From NCBI GenBank assembly GCA_025997615.1, contig BNUV01000100.1, positions 1 through 9,133 of the forward strand: a stretch of DNA of 9,133 nt, given 5' to 3'. Both the position numbers and the translations under genes were made by a program. Origin of the DNA: Spirochaetia bacterium. Lineage in GTDB: Bacteria; Spirochaetota; Spirochaetia; Treponematales; Breznakiellaceae. This document shows positions 6,138 through 9,133 of this stretch, piece after piece. The notes under the pieces are model-generated. The model worked only from the letters and a program-made list of their open reading frames with translations, did no database searches and was not told the DNA's origin. Each line of letters opens with the position of its first letter. Positions within the stretch are counted from its first letter, which is position 1.

Positions 6138-8266
6138 ATATAAAAGATATTGTATATGGGGAAGTGGAAATATCGGAAAAATTTCAACATATTATAGATA
6201 CCCCCGAATTCCAGCGTTTACGTAGGATTAAGCAGCTTGCTACCGCAAATTTAGTTTTTCCATCTGCCAATCACACTCGATTTGAACATTGTATAGGGAC
6301 CTTCCATGTCATGCAAAAAATCGTACGCCATTTTGATATATTGTCTAAAAAGCTTGATAAAAATATTCGCTTTGAGCAGGGAGATATTGATGCTGTTCTG
6401 ATGGCTGCATTACTACATGATATAGGGCACGGACCTTTTTCACATGCCTTTGAACATGTATTGGGTGATAATTTCGATCACGAAAAAATGACCTGCAGCA
6501 TCATCCTTGATAAGGGGACTGAAATTCATAAACGAATGCTGCAGTATTTCGGCAAAGGATTTCCCGAAAAAGTAGTGGATTTTATTAATGTAAGAAATGA
6601 ATTCAAAGGAAATGTAAATACCGGCGAAGGTACTGAATCCCATAATGGGTATTCCTTCTCCCACAGAAATAGTGATGATATTTCTAAAGACCTAATATGG
6701 ATATTCAGTCGTCTGGTAAGCAGCCAGCTTGATGCTGACCGTATGGATTATATTCTCCGTGATGCCTTGGAAGCCGGAGTCCCTTTTGGTGGTTTTGATG
6801 TGGACGATCTAGTATCGGGAATGCGAACAATATTTTCAGATAATCAATATCGGGTTTGTGTTTTGGAAAAATATCTGCCTCATGTTGAAGGGTATTTATA
6901 TGCGAGATATCAAATGTATCGCAATGTTTATATGTCTTCATATAAAATATTTACAGAAGAATTATTGTGTAAAATTATTCGAAGGATTCAGGAATTATAT
7001 AAAATTCGCAAAATTTCTTTGCGTCATGTACCGGTAGTCATTAAATGCTTATTAAACAGAACTGTGGTAAAAATTGCGGATTATTGCAGGTTGGATGATC
7101 ATGTTATGATGGGTGCAATCGCAGATTGGAGTATAAATAGACAGGATAAAACTCTTGCCCTGCTGTCAAAATCCTTTCTTAACCGATATGGTTTTGAAAA
7201 GGTGACCGTGTTACATAACTACCCGGAAGAGGTATCATCTTTTAAAAGGGAATTGTTTTCGATATGTAAAAAATATCTAAAAAACATCCCTCTGGACCGG
7301 AGTATTGGAAACGATTGGTTCTCTTCTGTTTATTTCTGGATTGAAAATGAAAGAGAATTTTGTATCTATAATAGAAATTCATCAAAAATATATATTCAAT
7401 GTAGCGATGGTTCAATTAAGGAATTAACAGAGATATCTTCTTTTATTGATAATAAAAAGGAGAGCCAAAAAGCATATTATATTAATTTCGATTTATTGGG
7501 GGTCTTTTTTGAGGAGAATGCAAAAAACTTTTCACCGAAGGTAGAAATGCCATATGAAATCTTTAAACAGGAAGTAAAAAAATTGATAGAATCATTTAAT
7601 ATCAGGAATCAAAGGGAGATAGAAACAAAATACGTTATTTCCTCATCAGATGATACATTATTCAGTGCGATGATTGAATTTTTAAAAGAAATCGACGGAA
7701 CTAGTATAAGCGAGCCTGAAAATATATGCCAGGAAGACACCTATTTTGACAGCATGAACTTTATGTTAACTAATAATAAAAAAATACTCCGTATGAGAAA
7801 AAAAGGAAATGCCTATATAGTAACTTTTAAGGAACCTGTCAAAGGTCATGGCATTTCGGATAATAACGGACAAACAATTCGTATTGAAAAAGAAACCATA
7901 ACAAAAAATGATGATCTTAAGGCATGTTGGGTTGACGTTACACGTATGATTCCAGATATTTCGGATATCAATCCAGAGGAATTACAAAATATTATTGTTA
8001 TAAAAAACGATAGAGTTAAATATGATATTTTTCAGGATGATTTTAAAGTTGAATTGGTTTTTGATGATGTTACCTATTTCAATTCTGATAATAAAGAATA
8101 CCATGAAAAACAAGTAGAACTAGAACTAAAATCGTCTTATGAATATAGACTTAATTTAGCGCTTTTAACAGATCGTCTTGAGTCTCATTTTGGGGATCGC
8201 CTTGAAAAAAATTCTCAGTCAAAGCTTGAACGTGGTTTATCTTTTTTGGGCATTTTAGGATGTTGA
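6134..8266 (+). CDS. SAMHD1-like HD domain fused to a CYTH domain (710 aa)
   Basis: Residues 1 to about 280 form a second SAMHD1-like HD domain: TPEFQRLRRIKQL (23-35, with Gln34-Leu35 as in SAMHD1), HTRFEH (47-52), HDIGHGPFSH (95-104), DHEKM (115-119) and DADRMDYILRD (200-210). All metal ligands (His52, His95, Asp96, Asp202) are present, and this copy is closer to SAMHD1 than its neighbour. After a helical linker, residues 495 to about 705 form a complete CYTH domain: EIETK (495-499), YFDS, RMRKK (553-557), RIEKE (583-587), RVK (627-629), ELVFDD (640-645), ELELK (662-666) and a closing SKLERG. CYTH domains bind triphosphate groups in a tunnel and act as triphosphatases or class IV adenylyl cyclases. 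The start is a TTG at 6134 that overlaps the previous stop (TTGA), so translation is probably coupled; no ATG fits the family's N-terminus. The HD part could make the triphosphate that the CYTH part binds or splits. Confidence 0.88.
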   Translation: MNIKDIVYGEVEISEKFQHIIDTPEFQRLRRIKQLATANLVFPSANHTRFEHCIGTFHVMQKIVRHFDILSKKLDKNIRFEQGDIDAVLMAALLHDIGHGPFSHAFEHVLGDNFDHEKMTCSIILDKGTEIHKRMLQYFGKGFPEKVVDFINVRNEFKGNVNTGEGTESHNGYSFSHRNSDDISKDLIWIFSRLVSSQLDADRMDYILRDALEAGVPFGGFDVDDLVSGMRTIFSDNQYRVCVLEKYLPHVEGYLYARYQMYRNVYMSSYKIFTEELLCKIIRRIQELYKIRKISLRHVPVVIKCLLNRTVVKIADYCRLDDHVMMGAIADWSINRQDKTLALLSKSFLNRYGFEKVTVLHNYPEEVSSFKRELFSICKKYLKNIPLDRSIGNDWFSSVYFWIENEREFCIYNRNSSKIYIQCSDGSIKELTEISSFIDNKKESQKAYYINFDLLGVFFEENAKNFSPKVEMPYEIFKQEVKKLIESFNIRNQREIETKYVISSSDDTLFSAMIEFLKEIDGTSISEPENICQEDTYFDSMNFMLTNNKKILRMRKKGNAYIVTFKEPVKGHGISDNNGQTIRIEKETITKNDDLKACWVDVTRMIPDISDINPEELQNIIVIKNDRVKYDIFQDDFKVELVFDDVTYFNSDNKEYHEKQVELELKSSYEYRLNLALLTDRLESHFGDRLEKNSQSKLERGLSFLGILGC

Positions 8267-8382
8267 TATTATTTCGAATATTGTCATAGTTCGATGTGTG
8301 TCGATTACCATATAATCATATACCAGTCCATGCGTATACCGTAATAGAATACTTTTCCCTTGCCATGCCGCCCTGCGTATTC

Positions 8383-9133
8383 CTTGCTGCCTATGAAAAA
8401 CAATTTTTTGCAGGCTGCCGTAGCAATGGTGTAACCGATGATGTGATACAGAAAATTTTTGATATGATGCTTTCCTTTAATGGTTATTCTTTCTGCAAAC
8501 CCCATAGCGCCTCGTATGCAATGGTATCTTTTCAGTCGGCATATCTGCGGGTTCATCATCCGGCACAATTCATGGCGGCGGTTCTTTCCAATCAAGGCGG
8601 TTACTATAGGCCGCACACTTATATTGCGGAGTGCCGCCGTATGCATCCACATATACAAGGACCGGATATAAATAAAAGCCGCTGGCGTTATTATGGCGAG
8701 TTAGATACGGTTGTTGTAGGTTTTATGGCGATTAAGGGATTGTCCGCTTCTGGCGGGGAAATGATTATTACAGAACGAAACCGGGGCGGTGATTATAAAA
8801 GCCTTAGCGATTTTATATGGCGGGTTAAATTAGGAAGAGACGATATTATTGCTCTCTGCCCTGCGGGGGTTTTTGATACTATCGCTGATGGCCGAGCGCG
8901 GACCCTGCAAGCACGGGAACTCTTAAAAGCCCATACCGGATCGGCCCGGAGGGGACAGGTTGAATTGTTTGCCGCCGAGCTAACACCAGCTTATCGGTTT
9001 GGAGGGACGGCTGTATTAGCCCCTGCTCCTGTTAAGAAGAAAACAGACAATGATGAACGATGGGAAGAATACCGAGCTTTGGGGTTTCTGCGGAGGGCTC
9101 ATCCGCTTATCTTATGGAAGGATAAGGTTTTAG
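8383..9133 (+). pseudogene. dnaE: DNA polymerase III alpha subunit (DnaE type), C-terminal fragment
   Basis: About 250 residues of a DnaE-type replicative or error-prone polymerase are open to the window end. Similarity starts near LAAYEKQFFAGCRSNGV and includes the hallmark FCKPHSASYA (8491-8520) followed by SFQSAYLRVHHPAQFMAAVL, the segment next to the polymerase fingers, then an HhH-containing part (VGFMAIKGLSASGGEMII). The tail RWEEYRALGFLRRAHPLILW is the usual linker towards the OB fold. The PHP domain and the catalytic palm with its acidic residues are absent, so this piece cannot make DNA. The frame is open back to a TAG at 8287-8289, but residues before 8383 do not resemble DnaE. The FCKPHSASYA form is, as I recall, typical of the DnaE class found with mutagenesis cassettes rather than of the main replicase; that subclass call is uncertain. 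The composition is more GC-rich than the HD genes, and the break at about 8383 marks the right edge of the transferred DNA. Confidence 0.8.

Noticed and set aside
1688..8292. The 10-mer GTCATAGTTC occurs at 1688-1697 and at 8283-8292, close to the right edge of the HD module
   Set aside because: Several tens of shared 10-mers are expected by chance in 9 kb, and the flanks do not match, so it is not evidence of attachment sites.
8267..8300. Possible terminator after the HD-CYTH gene (ATATT / AATAT around ATTTCG)
   Set aside because: The stem is 5 AT pairs with no following T tract; it is too weak to call.
8305..8658. A 117-codon minus-strand frame across the dnaE fragment
   Set aside because: Most of it is antisense to clear DnaE sequence. 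Only the short part at 8305-8382 is not explained by dnaE, and it matches nothing I know.
1..9133. CRISPR arrays, tRNA or rRNA genes
   Set aside because: I saw no regularly spaced direct repeats and no cloverleaf or rRNA-like conserved sequence on either strand.

Overview
The window looks like an accessory region of a bacterial chromosome, assembled from pieces of different age and base composition. The right-hand DnaE fragment, the DUF72 stub and the S24 repressor together resemble what is found in spirochaetes of the Treponema group. That assignment is an inference from family resemblance only and is not secure. By eye, the S24 gene and the DnaE fragment are moderately GC-rich, while the two large genes in the middle (3390-8266) are clearly AT-rich, which suggests they arrived by transfer.

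Left part (1-1720). The window opens inside the last codons of an IS66-family transposase. The IS right end, at about position 126, cuts into a small minus-strand gene of unknown function. Then come a terminator-like hairpin, a stretch with no gene, a shortened DUF2158-like reading frame (+), and two small minus-strand genes of unknown function (62 and 163 aa) that share a promoter.

Control region (1728-2612). A LexA-like S24 repressor with an HTH domain, a probable Ala-Gly cleavage site and a Ser/Lys dyad is read to the left. Upstream of it lie two abutting perfect palindromes that overlap promoter-like elements on both strands. A DUF72 gene starts to the right of them but breaks off after about 45 codons.

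Central module (2980-8266, +). This is a tightly spaced three-gene set: a 121-aa protein of unknown family, a 915-aa SAMHD1-like HD phosphohydrolase, and a 710-aa protein that fuses a second SAMHD1-like HD domain to a C-terminal CYTH (triphosphate tunnel) domain. The last gene overlaps the stop codon of the one before it. Both HD domains keep the metal-binding residues. The set is a good candidate for an undescribed nucleotide-processing system, possibly anti-phage; that role is inference. A 31-bp perfect palindrome lies upstream.

Right part (8267-9133). Immediately after the module comes the C-terminal third or so of a DnaE-type DNA polymerase III alpha subunit, on the + strand, with no 5' part. 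A DUF72 5' stub before the module and a dnaE 3' stub after it, both on the + strand downstream of an S24 repressor, suggest that the module replaced the middle of a damage-inducible mutagenesis-type cassette.
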